From JAXMBN01 sp046349875 (GTDB lineage Bacteria; Planctomycetota; Planctomycetia; Pirellulales; Pirellulaceae), in the NCBI GenBank assembly GCA_046349875.1, contig JAXMBN010000027.1:1-64000 (forward strand): a DNA stretch of 64,000 nucleotides. Direction: 5' to 3'. The notes beneath the pieces are model-generated. The model was not told the DNA's origin. It did no database searches and was given only the letters and a program-made list of their open reading frames with translations. Positions 38,419-49,147 of this stretch are shown here, one piece after another (position 1 is the first letter of the stretch; each line of letters opens with the position of its first letter). The position numbers were made by a program, and so were the translations under genes.

Positions 38419-39814
38419 TATGAGAATCGATGAACAGGCCAAGTCGATCTTGGCAGAGGGGTTAGCAAAGATTGCTCAGCAGTATTCCATTCCTCATGGA
38501 TTTTCCGATGTTCTTCGCGAAGCGAAAGAAGCCGTATCGCAGTGGAATTCTCGTTGATCATGAAATGAATCCCGAGTATCGTCCACGACTCGATATTCCC
38601 TTCGTAACCTTGGATCCTGCACCCTCCACCGATCTCGATCAAGCGTTCTATTTGTATGAAGAGGGCGATAAGATCGTCTTGCAATACGCACTTGCAGATC
38701 TAAAGCCATTCATTAAGTCGGATGGATGCATTGAGAAGGAGGCTTGGCATCGTGGAGTAACTCTTTATAGCCTCTCCAACAAGGTTCCTTTGTATCCACC
38801 TGTCATCTCGCAAAAAGGAGCGAGCCTTTTACCGAACGGTAAAAAGGGCGCTTTGTTGATCGAAGTCGATATCGATTCGCAAGGGAATGTCGGGATGCGG
38901 TCGGTCGAGAGGATTTTGATGCGAAGCTTCGCCAAGCTCGACTACGAACGATTTCGATCCTCGCAAGCTCCGTTGTTACGGCCGTTTGCGGAGCGTTATT
39001 GGCGAGGTGAGCAAGAGCGAGGTGCAATGCGTTTAGAGTTTCCTCAGCAAGAGATCGTCAGTGATCGTTCGGCTCCTGGTGGTATTCGCCTCGAACTGCG
39101 AGCGCGGAATGAGGCAGAGCAAATGAATTCTACGTTATCGTTAGCCGTTAACTTGGCATTGGCAACGATGCTTAAGAAGGTCAAATGTGGAGTGTTTCGC
39201 GTGATGGAAGAGCCAAGTCATGCAGCGATGCGATCGTCGCCGTGAAGCCCATGCGCTCGGTATTGCCTGGGACGCAGCAGGTCTTCGCGATTTGCAGAAA
39301 GCCGATTGGCCGCGGACAACCTTGATCATCAACGATTCATGATGGAAGTGCGTCGAGCTGGTGGAAGGGCCTACGCATATTCAAGAAGACGACCCTTCGC
39401 CATGGCACGCGGCGATTGCTGCATCGTATGTGCACGCGACCGCACCCATGCGTCGATTGGGAGACCGGATATCTTTTGGAACTAGCCTATTGCGTTGAGC
39501 AAGGTAGCGGTCGACGCAAATCTAGAGGAACGGTTGAGCTAATTGCCTGACGTAATGGATCGATGTGAAGGTCGAGCGAATAGCATCGATCGAGCTGTCA
39601 TCGATCTCTTGGAAGCGGTGGCTACGGTGACGCGTTGGCGAAGTCATGATTGCCGAGGTGGTGGATGCAGAGTGGGTGTAGTGCAGACCCGGGATTCGGC
39701 AATTCGATCCAAAAAGCAACGAAGCTTGAAGGGGTCAAGAATGGCGACCAAGTACGGGTTCGTATCGCCGTAGCAGATCCAGCAACGCGGACCGTTCGAT
39801 TTGAGGCTGTTTAA
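38419..39814 (+). pseudogene. RNB-domain exoribonuclease, frameshifted
   Basis: It begins MRIDEQAKSILAEGLAKIAQ. After a frame change it reads as an RNB catalytic domain: LDPAPSTDLDQAFYLYEEGD, QYALADLKPFI, LYPPVISQKGASLLPNGKKG. Later pieces HAAIAASYVHATAPMRRL, then LPDVMDRCEGRANSIDRAVI and VKNGDQVRVRIAVADPATRT are the C-terminal RNB and S1-like parts, in different frames. At least four indels fall after 39200. RNB enzymes degrade RNA 3' to 5'. The first part may be intact enough to define the family but not an active protein. Confidence 0.75.
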
Positions 39815-40100
39815 GAAGCGAGGAAAATCTACTGCCCGCGAGACTTCAAAATGAGCAACCCGAGATGCCATCGCTCGCCGAAGGAGCCGCTTCCGAGTGC
39901 CCGGATTTGGCCCCAAAGCCCGGAAATCTTGATTTAACGGACTAGACGGTACCCTTCGACCGGGACCCGTAAAAAAGCGTGTTGGGAAAAGGGGATAGGG
40001 CTTGCTCTTCTCCTCAGCGTGAATACCGGCATCTTTTCCTCACCTGGCAATTCCCGGGCCGAGGGGCTGTGGTTCCGGACGAATGTCCTTGAACCAGGAT

Positions 40101-40173
40101 GGTGGAGTAGCTCAGCTGGTTAGAGCAGCGGAATCATAATCCGCGTGTCGGGGTTCGAGTCCCTCCTCCGCTA
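40101..40173 (+). tRNA. tRNA with CAT anticodon (Met or Ile2)
   Basis: Acceptor GGTGGAG pairs with CTCCGCT. D-arm GCTC-GAGC, anticodon stem GCGGA/TCCGC with loop ATCATAA (anticodon CAT at 40135-40137), T-loop TTCGAGT, discriminator A at 40173, no encoded CCA. The T-stem side has only four G before TTCGAGT, so the molecule is one base shorter than expected, which looks like a missing G. Initiator features are absent, so elongator Met or lysidine-modified Ile2 is likely. Confidence 0.9.
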
Positions 40174-41635
40174 CTTTGATTTTCCATCTTTTTCTTGGTC
40201 GAAACGCATTTCTCAAGCGTTACCGTCTTTTCGGTCAATAACACCACCTCTCGCTCACATCTCAGGTCAGGCAATCGTCGTAATTGACGCCAGGACTTAC
40301 TACGTCGAAGTGCATAGACGGATCGGTTTCAAGTGGCCAGAAAGAGCGACTTTAGTGGTCAGCAGCGATCGTATACTGAATCGGTCGAGTTCGTCTGCTG
40401 CAATAAGTGCCCTAATGCCAACTTTTGAGAGCCAGATACTGGATTTGTCCAACGAAACGCCCCTAAAACAACAAGCTACTAAATGCAAGCGAATATGAAA
40501 GTATCATAGCATCTGGGACGTAAATCATGGAATCGGTAGATCTAATCCACCGAGTTTTTCTCGCGTCCGCACTTGGTGTATTCAGTTCAATCCTTACTTC
40601 GACGCACATTTGGATAGTTACCGTAGGTAGTTCCGCTTGCCAGTGGGATCATGTGGGACATCACGAGAAACACTTCGAAAATGTATGCAACCAACCATCT
40701 TTGGGAGTCGGAAAAGACGATATCGAGCGACGACTTGGCATCGATGGTACGCTGGGTTCTTTTTTGCAAGCGAATTATGTGAAATCGGCGGCCGGGATAT
40801 TGAGGTTAGCTTGCCATGTTTCAGCACATCCAAAAGATGGAGCGGCAAGTTGTGCAACAGCAAGATGAAGAGAGCTAAGTGTTATGGGCCACTTTTGGCG
40901 CGTGAAGAACCGATTTAGAACTTTAACGACCGTGTCGTTTAACTCAGACTTGTTATTGCACGTATAATAGCGAAGGCGCGTGAGTAGTTCATGAGGCGAA
41001 CCAGCAAATCGACGAGTGAGAGATGGAGGCTCACTTCGATAACGTGAGCGATTCATGAAGAAACCTTCAAACGATTCAAATCCGTACCAGCATTCAACAT
41101 CAGCTAAAGAGTCGGACGTTGTAGAACCTAGAATCACGACTCGCGATCTTCGTTTGCGTGATGATTGTTTTGTCGCTGTTCGTTCTGATTTTGCCATCTA
41201 GTGGACTTGCTGAAGGGCAAATACGAAATGACCGTTGGTGAAGAAGGCATATTTAAGGCTCCTAATCGATTTTAGATTACAAATGGCTGCAAGAGCAGTG
41301 CTGATTGTACTTGGCGTCTTTTTCCCGTTAGGTGCGTGAGGGGAATGTTTTTCACGATGATTGCGATCCAATGGGAATGCCTCTCATTCCGGTTCTGCAA
41401 AGCGAATAAAGAGGCCCAAAGGTGGTTAAGAACTGTTTCGCGGACAATTGAAAGCGGACGTGCGCCTATTTGCCCGATCCACAACGTATAGACTGCCTTG
41501 GTTCGCCGGAGAATATCCTCAACCGCAACATAACGGGCTACTTTTCAATAGTCCGGCGAAACCTAAGTAAATGTTCGATGCTCGAAGCGTGTTTATGCAA
41601 TGTGTTCTTGAGTTTTTGAACTGAAGTGTTATATG
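40174..41635. other. Degenerate stretch downstream of the tRNA
   Basis: No recognisable intact gene in about 1.46 kb. A 113-residue frame at 40527-40868 has no family resemblance. At 41055 a frame starts MKKPSNDSNPYQHSTSAKES. In the next frame it runs into a hydrophobic segment, IVLSLFVLILPSSGLAEG, so it could be a broken small membrane protein of the NPYQ type common in planctomycetes. Confidence 0.35.
40216..40235 (+). repeat. Left copy of a 20-bp direct repeat bracketing the RHS region
   Basis: agcgttaccgtcttttcggt, 43 bases after the tRNA. It differs at one base from the copy at 48988-49007. Confidence 0.4.
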
Positions 41636-42235
41636 CCGATGCCACGGAACGGCTAGATTGAGTCAGGTGAGCTTACCGGATCAACCGAACAGCATCGTCA
41701 CTGATTACAACAACTTTACGGGGTATTCTCAAACAATCGTAGAGACAAGCAAGAATGCTACGGGGCAGCGGATCAAGAAAATCGTCTATACCTTTGGCAT
41801 CGATGAGATCAGTCAGACCATACGCACCTACGATGCTCAGACTCAGAGTGTGACCACCCTTCAGCACTATTTTAGTCATGATGGGCTGCGTTCAGTGCAA
41901 GTACTTTTCGATGCCACTGCCGCTATTGCTCAGGTGTTTACCTACGCGGCCTATGGCGAGCTACTGGCGATCCACAACCGCTTGGCGCAGGCCGTTAGAA
42001 CCGTCAACGCTCAAGGGCTAGAAAAGCAATGCCTTTACGAACCTCCTTTACAACGGCGAATCTTTCGACTCCCGCATCGGTCAGCTCTTACCAAGAGCCC
42101 GCTGGTACGACATGCAGAGAGTCGATGACACTTGACTCGTCTGCCGGTAGCACCTTGCGACCCGCTGAGTTTCCACAAATACGCTTTCGCATGGAAACCC
42201 AGTGATGAATACGGACCCGACGGGGATGTTTAGCT
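41636..42235 (+). pseudogene. RHS/YD-repeat core fragment, copy A
   Basis: It encodes the C-terminal part of an RHS repeat protein: YTFGIDEISQTIRTYDAQTQ, then a variant of HDGHGSVRVLFDATAAIAQV, then FTYAAYGELLAIHNRLAQAV. Broken versions of the conserved YDSRIGQ...ARWYD and SFHKYAF...DPTGMF end follow. It lacks the N-terminal bulk of an RHS protein and carries indels after 42020. The same block occurs at 43650, 46430 and 48721. RHS cores form a shell around a variable C-terminal toxin. Confidence 0.7.
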
Positions 42236-42880
42236 TTGGCTGAATGGATGGCTGGTATGGCCATCGGTGGATTGGTAGGCGGTCTATCTGGAGCGGCCAT
42301 CGGAGGTGCGTACGCTGGTATCACTGGCAGAATGACGATTTGGCAGGATGAAAGAAGGTGCGATCATAGCGCACTTCTTGGCAGTTTTATCGGAGGAGGT
42401 ATTGGCGTGGGTGTAATAAAGCTTGGCACGTGGATTGGACCAGCAGTGGGCAATCTTATCCGCACGCCCCGCCGTAGGTTACACCTTATTCATTGCAATG
42501 TCGAGCTAATCTCGCAGCAGCATGATTGAGAACCAGATACGCCAGGCGGATGATTCAGTCTCGTACTGGGAGGGAAAGTAATTTAGAGGTGAAAGCGATC
42601 CAGAGAGATTGTGAAGGGGTTGGCGGGAAAGATAAACAACAATGCCGCTGGGGTACCGCCGCTCCTGTTGGCGTCTGTTATGCTCGGAGAGCTATACCAC
42701 ATGAACATCTTAGATTTACTAGCTGACTCTCCAGACAATCCTGATAGCAGTGTTGGTTACGCAAATCAACGCGAGAACAGTCTTAATATGAATACCGAGC
42801 TGTTTGGAATGATGCCGCATGATATTGGCCATGCTCATTTTACGATCCGAAAAAGCCGTTGACATCCTTTCGTATGAGAT
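42236..42880 (+). pseudogene. Variable C-terminal segment after RHS copy A
   Basis: Directly after the DPTGM end comes a Gly/Ala-rich hydrophobic stretch (AEWMAGMAIGGLVGGLSGAA, IGGAYAGITG), typical of the pre-toxin linker of RHS proteins. Across later frames it encodes INNNAAGVPPLLLASVMLGE and LADSPDNPDSSVGYANQREN. The DSSVGYAN-like word is reminiscent of lysozyme-like toxin domains, but this is a weak impression. Frames are broken near 42520 and 42600. Confidence 0.45.
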
Positions 42881-43153
42881 TCGATACTATGCTAACACCA
42901 AGAAGGTGGCGATCTCTGAGCGGTCTTACCCAATGGGCTGAACAATATTCCAGGGATGAGGCAAAGTATTGTGGTGTTGTATGCTAACCGCAAAGGATCG
43001 AGACAAATACTCGATCCTTTACCAAAATCACACGGGCAAGGCTTACTTGGCGGGCAAAGTCACCAAGATCTTTTAAAAGTTTTCGGTATTTTCCAATGAG
43101 ATGCATCAGTTGGACGCTTTTGCGTGGAATCCATGTGGTAGCCAATCGCTTCC

Positions 43154-43315
43154 GTGTTGTTGTTCATCGCATTACCAGGCCTTCATGGCACGATGTACGA
43201 GAAGCAGTTCTTCGGTTGGCTGATCGATGAAAATGAGGCGTATAGTGCAGTTAAGCTTGTTTTATTCGTGTTGGGGCTTGGGTTACTTACTTTCGTGTCT
43301 TCAGCCCACGATTGA
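43154..43315 (+). CDS. Short hydrophobic protein, possible immunity remnant
   Basis: Up to 53 residues from GTG: LLFIALPGLHGTMYEKQFFG, then ENEAYSAVKLVLFVLGLGLL and TFVSSAHD-stop. Two likely membrane segments. It is located between RHS copies A and B, where immunity genes are expected. It may be the surviving end of a longer gene. Confidence 0.35.
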   Translation: MLLFIALPGLHGTMYEKQFFGWLIDENEAYSAVKLVLFVLGLGLLTFVSSAHD

Positions 43316-43649
43316 TTTTTTAAAAATCGTGCTTCGAATGAAGAGAACGCACCCTTAATAACGTGAAAAGATATTTTGAGAAATGCGATAGCCAGTGCGG
43401 GCGTGCACGTATTCCAAGGTCGTTCGCAGGATGCGTTCCCCAAGTTGAGGAATGGCTGCTCGTGCAAATCATTTTCGGGTTGAACGTTATGAACGTCGCA
43501 CAAGTCAGTAACGGAATGAACTGAAGATGCGAAACACATGGACGCCGAGAGCGAAAGACTGGCCTGAAGTATGGCGCTGGCCGCGAACACTGATGATATC
43601 GAAGTGTAGGCAACTCGACTCCAAGGGCAACGTTTGAAAAGTATGAAAG

Positions 43650-44105
43650 GGGGCAGATCGTCTATATCTTTTTGGCATGGATGAGATCAGTCAGACCATA
43701 CGCACCTACGATGCTCAGACTGAAAAATGTGAATAGCACTCTTCAGCATTATTTTGGGCATGATGGCCACGGTTCGGTGCGAGTGCTTTGAGGCTACCGC
43801 CGCTATCGCTCAGGTAGCCACCGGCGCGGCCTATATGAGCTACTGGCGATCTCACAACCGCTTAGCGCAAGCCGCTGAACGCGCCAACTTCATTTACCGA
43901 AGCACACTTTGGCTGGACCTCTCTACACCGGTGAATTGACTTCATATTCGCCAGTCACCGCCTGCTGGCGCCGCTGTTGTCGACATGTCGTTTACCGCAC
44001 TTCAACCGCTTCGGTAAATGCCAATGACCGCCAGAGTTTCTCATTGCATATGGATTCGTGCATGGCGATCCGGTGATGGGGATTGATCCAAGCGACGCAG
44101 TTTAG
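43650..44105 (+). pseudogene. RHS core fragment, copy B
   Basis: It repeats the copy A block in a more eroded form: a GMDEISQTIRTYDAQT-like start, HYFGHDGHGSVRV and AAIAQV. Degraded YDSRIGQ and ANDPQSFHKYGFVHGDPVMG-like ends follow. A different C-terminal segment follows (QFSLGGKMVSTGIGMYIAGA), then FVEQARNSVIAMIPVVESLY and AIYGVVRRILYG in other frames up to about 44420. Confidence 0.6.
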
Positions 44106-44430
44106 TCTTGGAGGCAAGATGGTTTCCACCGGAATAGGCATGTATATAGCAGGTGCAAATCACAGTCGTGCAGATGTTTCAATTTAGGGCGGGCGCAGGG
44201 CAGTGCGGTAGATGGGAATATTTGCTGATTTCATGGTGAATTTCCTCGAAACTAGCGGATGCGTTTGTGGAACAAGCACGCAATTCGGTTATCGCCATGA
44301 TCCCAGTCGTTGAATCCCTTTACGGCATACCAAATTGGCTCTGCTATTTATGGAGTTGTTCGCCGCATACTCTATGGCAGATGACATAGCAAAGGCGATC
44401 AACGACACCGGATCAAATGCAGATGTGTGT
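44106..44430 (+). pseudogene. Variable C-terminal segment after RHS copy B
   Basis: Pieces such as GKMVSTGIGMYIAGANHSRA and EQARNSVIAMIPVVESLYGI suggest an alpha-helical, partly hydrophobic extension. No toxin motif was recognised. It differs from the segments after copies A and C. Confidence 0.35.
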
Positions 44431-45018
44431 TGAGTAGCGGTTATAGTGCAATGGCTACGGGCCCGCCCTTCGGGAGCGCGCGGATTGAGACAACTTTTGT
44501 TGTTTCCGGTACGATCGAGCGAGTTCAAGTCGATAGATGATTTTATCATATAAACGTCGCTCAGCGACGAATAAACGGGAGAGACAACGTGCCTTCATCT
44601 GTTTCCTCAACTCAGTGGTACGACGCAAAAAGCTCATAAACTGCACAAAGACTTGGTGGAGTTCTCAGTCTCGTTTCTGAACGGATGACTGGCGAGTTCG
44701 AGTTCGATGCAATTAGCGATAGCGTATCCACCAGTCGAAACCCAGAGCATTCACGGGCGGATCGAAATGGGCTGATCAGGCAAAACCTGTTCGAGATAGC
44801 AGCACAGACAGGGAGCGCGCATTTTCACTTTGAGTCAATGCCTGCTCGGGACGTTCTTAACAACCGAGGCGTTACAGCGAACGCTACAAAGTGCCGGTCG
44901 ATGCCGGAATCGGTGATTTCTCGTAGTTATTAGCGGTAGAGATTGGCGTCCTGAATTGTGCTGCCACCCGTTGGTATCGACGGATGCATTGTTTCTCGTG
45001 AGGCAACGCTCATCGACT

Positions 45019-45330
45019 ATGCAGCGGAGAAGATTTCATTACCGGATTCAACCAGAAGGAAGAGAACCTAAGCAGTTCCTCAGTTGGTTTCACACCGACG
45101 GAGTACGCACCGGTCTACTGAAGGATTGTCTCTCGTTTTATCTGCTCAAGACGCAAGAGAAGTCACCAGAGCCGATTCTGACGCTCGCTTCAGCACTCGA
45201 AAAGCCGTACCCTCATTCTGATCTCGAAGACGTTTCAGTTTCTGCCTTGATTGATATCCGGAATGAGAACGGTACGAGGCGAATGATTCGATCGGTTTTT
45301 CATGTCAAGATTGCATCGTTGTGTCAGTAG
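45019..45330 (+). CDS. Hypothetical protein in the RHS region
   Basis: 103 residues from ATG 45019 (a TTG at 44956 would lengthen it). It reads HYRIQPEGREPKQFLSWFHT, LKDCLSFYLLKTQEKSPEPI, ASALEKPYPHSDLEDVSVSA. The composition is globular and soluble. It lies between copies B and C, so an immunity protein is one possibility. No family recognised. Confidence 0.35.
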   Translation: MQRRRFHYRIQPEGREPKQFLSWFHTDGVRTGLLKDCLSFYLLKTQEKSPEPILTLASALEKPYPHSDLEDVSVSALIDIRNENGTRRMIRSVFHVKIASLCQ

Positions 45331-45439
45331 AGGGATCGAGGGTAGTTTTGAGCCTGTCCAAGATAGAAAGATTGCGGCTCAGCCGCAGCATGGTATCACG
45401 ACTTTGACGTAACGACTTCCAAGAAGTTGATTGTGTCTA

Positions 45440-47005
45440 CGCTGAAGAACAGCTGGCATGTTGCCGCACCACGGCGATGGATGATACTACGATTCCGAAG
45501 GCAGATTGATTCAGGTAACGACACCGGAAGGAATGATCAACGATGTCGATTCAGTGACAGGTCAGAAGTTGAGGACATGGACCACCAAAGCTACCGACTC
45601 GATCTGAGCAATTTGGCAGATATGGCCGAAGATACTCGATATTCTTACAACGAATCCTGGCTTTGGATAACTGCGACGGTGGTAGAGAAAGGGGACGCTC
45701 GGGCAGGTTCTCAGCAAGAAAAGAACACCTATAGCTAACAGATCTCCAAGGCCGGCAACGAAGAATGGATTCATGAATGGAATCATCCAATCGACGAATT
45801 TATCTGATGGGGCAATCAGTCGAATGCGACATTTTCAGGCCGACAATACGCCATACGATTTGGGAGACAACCCTCTTCGCGATGAATTCAAGCACACAGA
45901 ACGCGGTCGAATTGAGGACCAAGATGGTCGACGGCTCGATGCCGACAACAATGCGAGTACTCCCTGATGTGTGCCGCGAACGACGACCTACGATTGATCT
46001 TACGATGGCCAACAACCGGCTGGCACTAAAGAAATGATGATCGATAATTTCGATGATGCGGTCGATCGCACCGACACGTTTGTGATGGATCTGTTTGGTA
46101 ATCGGGTGAAAACGCACAACCAATCTTGCTTCTTGACGCCGAATGTTGTCGATCAGGTATCGGTTTTTACGACAACAATGACCGAATTTATGAGCAGCTC
46201 GATGAAGGTGGCAATGGGTCGCTCGATCAGACAAATTCCTCCTACTCCTGGAATGGTACTCGTTAATCTGAAACAGTTATTCGTGGAAGCGTCACGGAAA
46301 CGGCTCAGAGCTTTTCCGCGACCTTCAAGGGAGAATGATATCTGCCACGACCAGTAAGAATGGTTTTCTGCTGGCGAGAGTGGATTATCAATACGACTCC
46401 CATGGAGCGAATCTCTGCCAGAACGTATGCCGATGCTACAACGGGAACGGCCAGATTGAATCAGGTGAGCTTACTGACCAACCGAATACCTCATCGATTA
46501 CAACAACTTTACGGGGTATTCTCAAACAATCGTAGAGACGAGCAAGAATGCAACCGGGCAGCGGATCAAGCAAATCGTCTATACCTTTGGTATGGATGAT
46601 CAGTCAGACCATACGCACCTACGATGCTCAGACCAGAATGTGATCAGCACCCTTCAGCACTACTTTGGGCATGATGGCCACGGTTCGGTGCGAGTACTTT
46701 TTGATGCCACTGCCGCTATCGCACAGGTGTTTACCTACGCGGCCTATGGCGAGCTACATCATGATCCACAACCGCTTGTCGCAAGCCGTTGGAACTGTCA
46801 ACGCTCGGGATCGAAGGCAATGCCTTTACGAACCTCCTTTACAACGGCAGGTGGCGAATCTTTCGATAGCCGGATCGACAGCAATACCCTCCGCGCCTGC
46901 TTTTGCGTCGACATGCACAGGTTTTACGACGCTCGATCCGTACTCAGGTAACGCCAGCGACCCACTGAGCTTCCACAAGTATGGATTCGTGCACGTTGAT
47001 CCCGC
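45440..47005 (+). pseudogene. RHS/YD-repeat fragment, copy C (longest)
   Basis: YD-type repeats start near 45490 (YDSEGRLIQVTTPEG-like, then DVDSVTGQKLRTWTTKATDS). From 45790 to 46980 it is a near-copy of fragment D and then A: the DNPLRDEFKYTQN region, FDDAVDRTDTFVMDLFGNRV, YTFGMDEISQT, HDGHGSVRVLFDATAAIAQV, FTYAAYGEL, then the DSRI and FHKYGFVHVDPAG ends. At least six frame changes are visible, so no full product could be made as written. Confidence 0.7.
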
Positions 47006-47773
47006 AGGGAATTGATCCGACAGGGTAGGAACCTTATGGGTTCTGTGATGACCGGAATCTCATTCGGGATGAATATGATGTTCTTGCCTTACAACGGTCG
47101 CGTCGGCTGCACCAGGTGGCAACACATTTGGATTCTGACCTGGATGTCGATTAAAGCCAACTTTTACGAATTATTTTTCGGGCTCGATTCGCAATCAGGA
47201 GAACAGCTTAGTGCATCTAGGCGCGCAATGTCTGGTGTCTTTCTTCTACTTGACTTTGGAAGCGGTGGCCAAATCAAACGTATATTCCCGAAGAATATCC
47301 CGCTTGATGATATTGCAAGATTTGCGAACAAACTTCACGTCGAGCACGTTCAGCATGCACCAGCAACGAAAGAAATTGCAATGGCAGCCGCACTGAAGTT
47401 TTCGGAAGAGATTGCGGAGAACGGTATCAAAGTTGGTGGTAAGTGGGCTATTGGGGCAGATATTTTGGCTGAGACAGTTGATGGGAAATTGATTGCGCGT
47501 GAGGTTAGCGTGCTTCAAGGACCCTAAGAGGCCTGTATGGAAAAGTAATAGAAGAAGCTGATCAGATTGGTCGAGGGATGAGTCAAGCAGATCTAGACCG
47601 GTTGGCCGTACGTGATGTTGTGATTCAAGTTAGCCAAGAGCTTGCAGACAGTCCAGGAATTAGGAACGCGCTGAAGAAGTGATTCGCAATGCCGAGGCGT
47701 TTTATTCTGGACTCGGCCAAAGAGCGCGTAAAATAATTGACCTGATGAAACGTCAAATTGGATCACTTTAAAG
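47006..47773 (+). pseudogene. Candidate RHS C-terminal toxin domain after copy C
   Basis: A long clean stretch encodes SGEQLSASRRAMSGVFLLLD, FANKLHVEHVQHAPATKEIA, SEEIAENGIKVGGKWAIGAD, ILAETVDGKLIAREVSVLQG. After one indel at 47525 it continues LRGLYGKVIEEADQIGRGMS, QADLDRLAVRDVVIQVSQEL. After another it ends VIRNAEAFYSGLGQRARKII and DLMKRQIGSL. It is about 240 residues of globular protein just past an RHS core end, the position of a toxin. The D...E pattern around GADILAETVDGKLIAREV recalls nuclease folds, but this is inference. Confidence 0.45.
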
Positions 47774-48079
47774 AGTGATTGCAACCAAATGAAGCTGTAC
47801 CAATCTGCCACGAGCAAGAGATCGGTATCGATGGGTGTAATGCCATGCTCCTCAGACGAACCGATCACACATCACTCTATCGATGCCGAAAAACTCTGGA
47901 TTGCTTTCAGTCGATTTATGTACGTTCATGCTAACTGTAAATGTACTACGATGACGGAGATCAACTTCACATGCAAGACTGGAATGGGTACAAAAGAAAA
48001 AGACAACAGCTATGGTATTCCGTTCAAAAGGCCCAGAAAATGTATTTGATCTCTAATGAAATCCTAAAGAAGAGTCGGA
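47774..48079 (+). other. Short frames between RHS copies C and D
   Basis: A frame at 47789-48049 and another one reading DDGDQLHMQDWNGYKRKRQQ, WYSVQKAQKMYLISNEILKK are present. One of them may be an immunity remnant for the preceding segment. I cannot choose between frames. Confidence 0.3.
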
Positions 48080-48981
48080 ATTCGATTCGATGGGGCGAAT
48101 CATTCGTATGCGACATTTAGGGCCGGACAATACGCCATACGATTTGGGAGACAACCCTCTTCGCGATGAATTCAAGTACACACAGAACGCGGTCGGACTG
48201 AGGACCAAGATGGTCGAGACTTTTTGGCTCGATGCCGACAACAATGCAAGTACTCCTGATGTAGCTCGCACGACAACCTACGATTGGATCTACGATGCCA
48301 ACAACCGGCTTACCCAGGAAATGATCGATAGTTTCGATGATGCGGTCGATCGCACCGACACGTTTGTGATGGATCTGTTTGGCAATCGGGTGAAACGCAC
48401 AACCAACCTTGCCTCGACGCCCAATGTCATCGATCAGGTATTTACCTATCTTTACGACAACAATGACCGAATTCTGAGTGAGCAGCTCGATGAAGGTAGC
48501 AATGGGTCGGATTGATCAAACGACCTCCCTACTCCTGGAGTGGTACTCAGCAGTCTGCAAAAACAGTTGTTCGTGGAAGCGTCACGGAAACGGCTCAGAG
48601 CTTTTCCTATGACCTTCAAGGAGAATGATATCCGCCACGACCAGTAAGAATGGCTCTCCCTTGGCGAGAGTGGATTACCAATACGACTCCCATGGAACGC
48701 GAATCTCTGCCAAAACATATGCCGATGCGAACGGAACGGCCAGATTGAATTAGGTGAGCTTACCGGATCAACCGAATACCTCATCGATTACAACAACTTT
48801 ACGGGGTATTCTCAAAACAATCGTAGAGACGAGCAAGAATGCAACCGGGCAGCGGATCAAGCAAATCGTCTATACCTTTGGCATGGATGAGATCAGTCAG
48901 ACCGTACGCACCTACGATGCTCAGACTCAGAGTGTGACCAGCACCCTTCAGCACTATTTTGGTCATGATGGCCACGGTTCC
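48080..48981 (+). pseudogene. RHS core fragment, copy D, truncated
   Basis: It is nearly identical over long stretches to copy C shifted by about 2.28-2.29 kb. It reads IRMRHLGPDNTPYDLGDNPL, TPDVARTTTYDWIYDANNRL, DSFDDAVDRTDTFVMDLFGN, and ends abruptly after the HYFGHDGHGS word. The final conserved core and any C-terminal domain are missing. Fewer indels than copy C. Confidence 0.7.
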
Positions 48982-48987
48982 TTCCAC

Positions 48988-49007
48988 AGCGTTACCATCT
49001 TTTCGGT
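48988..49007 (+). repeat. Right copy of the 20-bp direct repeat
   Basis: agcgttaccatcttttcggt, seven bases beyond the point where RHS copy D breaks off. 19 of 20 bases equal the copy at 40216-40235. Confidence 0.4.
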
Positions 49008-49147
49008 GTGCGACCCGGTTTTGAAAAACCATACTCAAAAACTGTATTAGGCAGTTTGCTTGCTACTCCCCAGTAGAAGCTCTCTATTTAACATCTTTCC
49101 TGAAGCATGGCTCGTCCGATAGATGCGCTCTACAAAGGGCTGCCGGC

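Noticed and set aside
40145..40498. 117-aa plus-strand ORF beginning inside the tRNA
   Set aside because: Starts within the tRNA and shows no family resemblance or ribosome site.
43183..43590. 135-aa minus-strand ORF between RHS copies A and B
   Set aside because: The plus strand carries a clearer membrane-protein end here, and the ORF has no recognisable features.
40174..49147. Transposon or integrase-bearing island
   Set aside because: No transposase, integrase or terminal inverted repeats were recognised. The only boundary hint is the 20-bp direct repeat.
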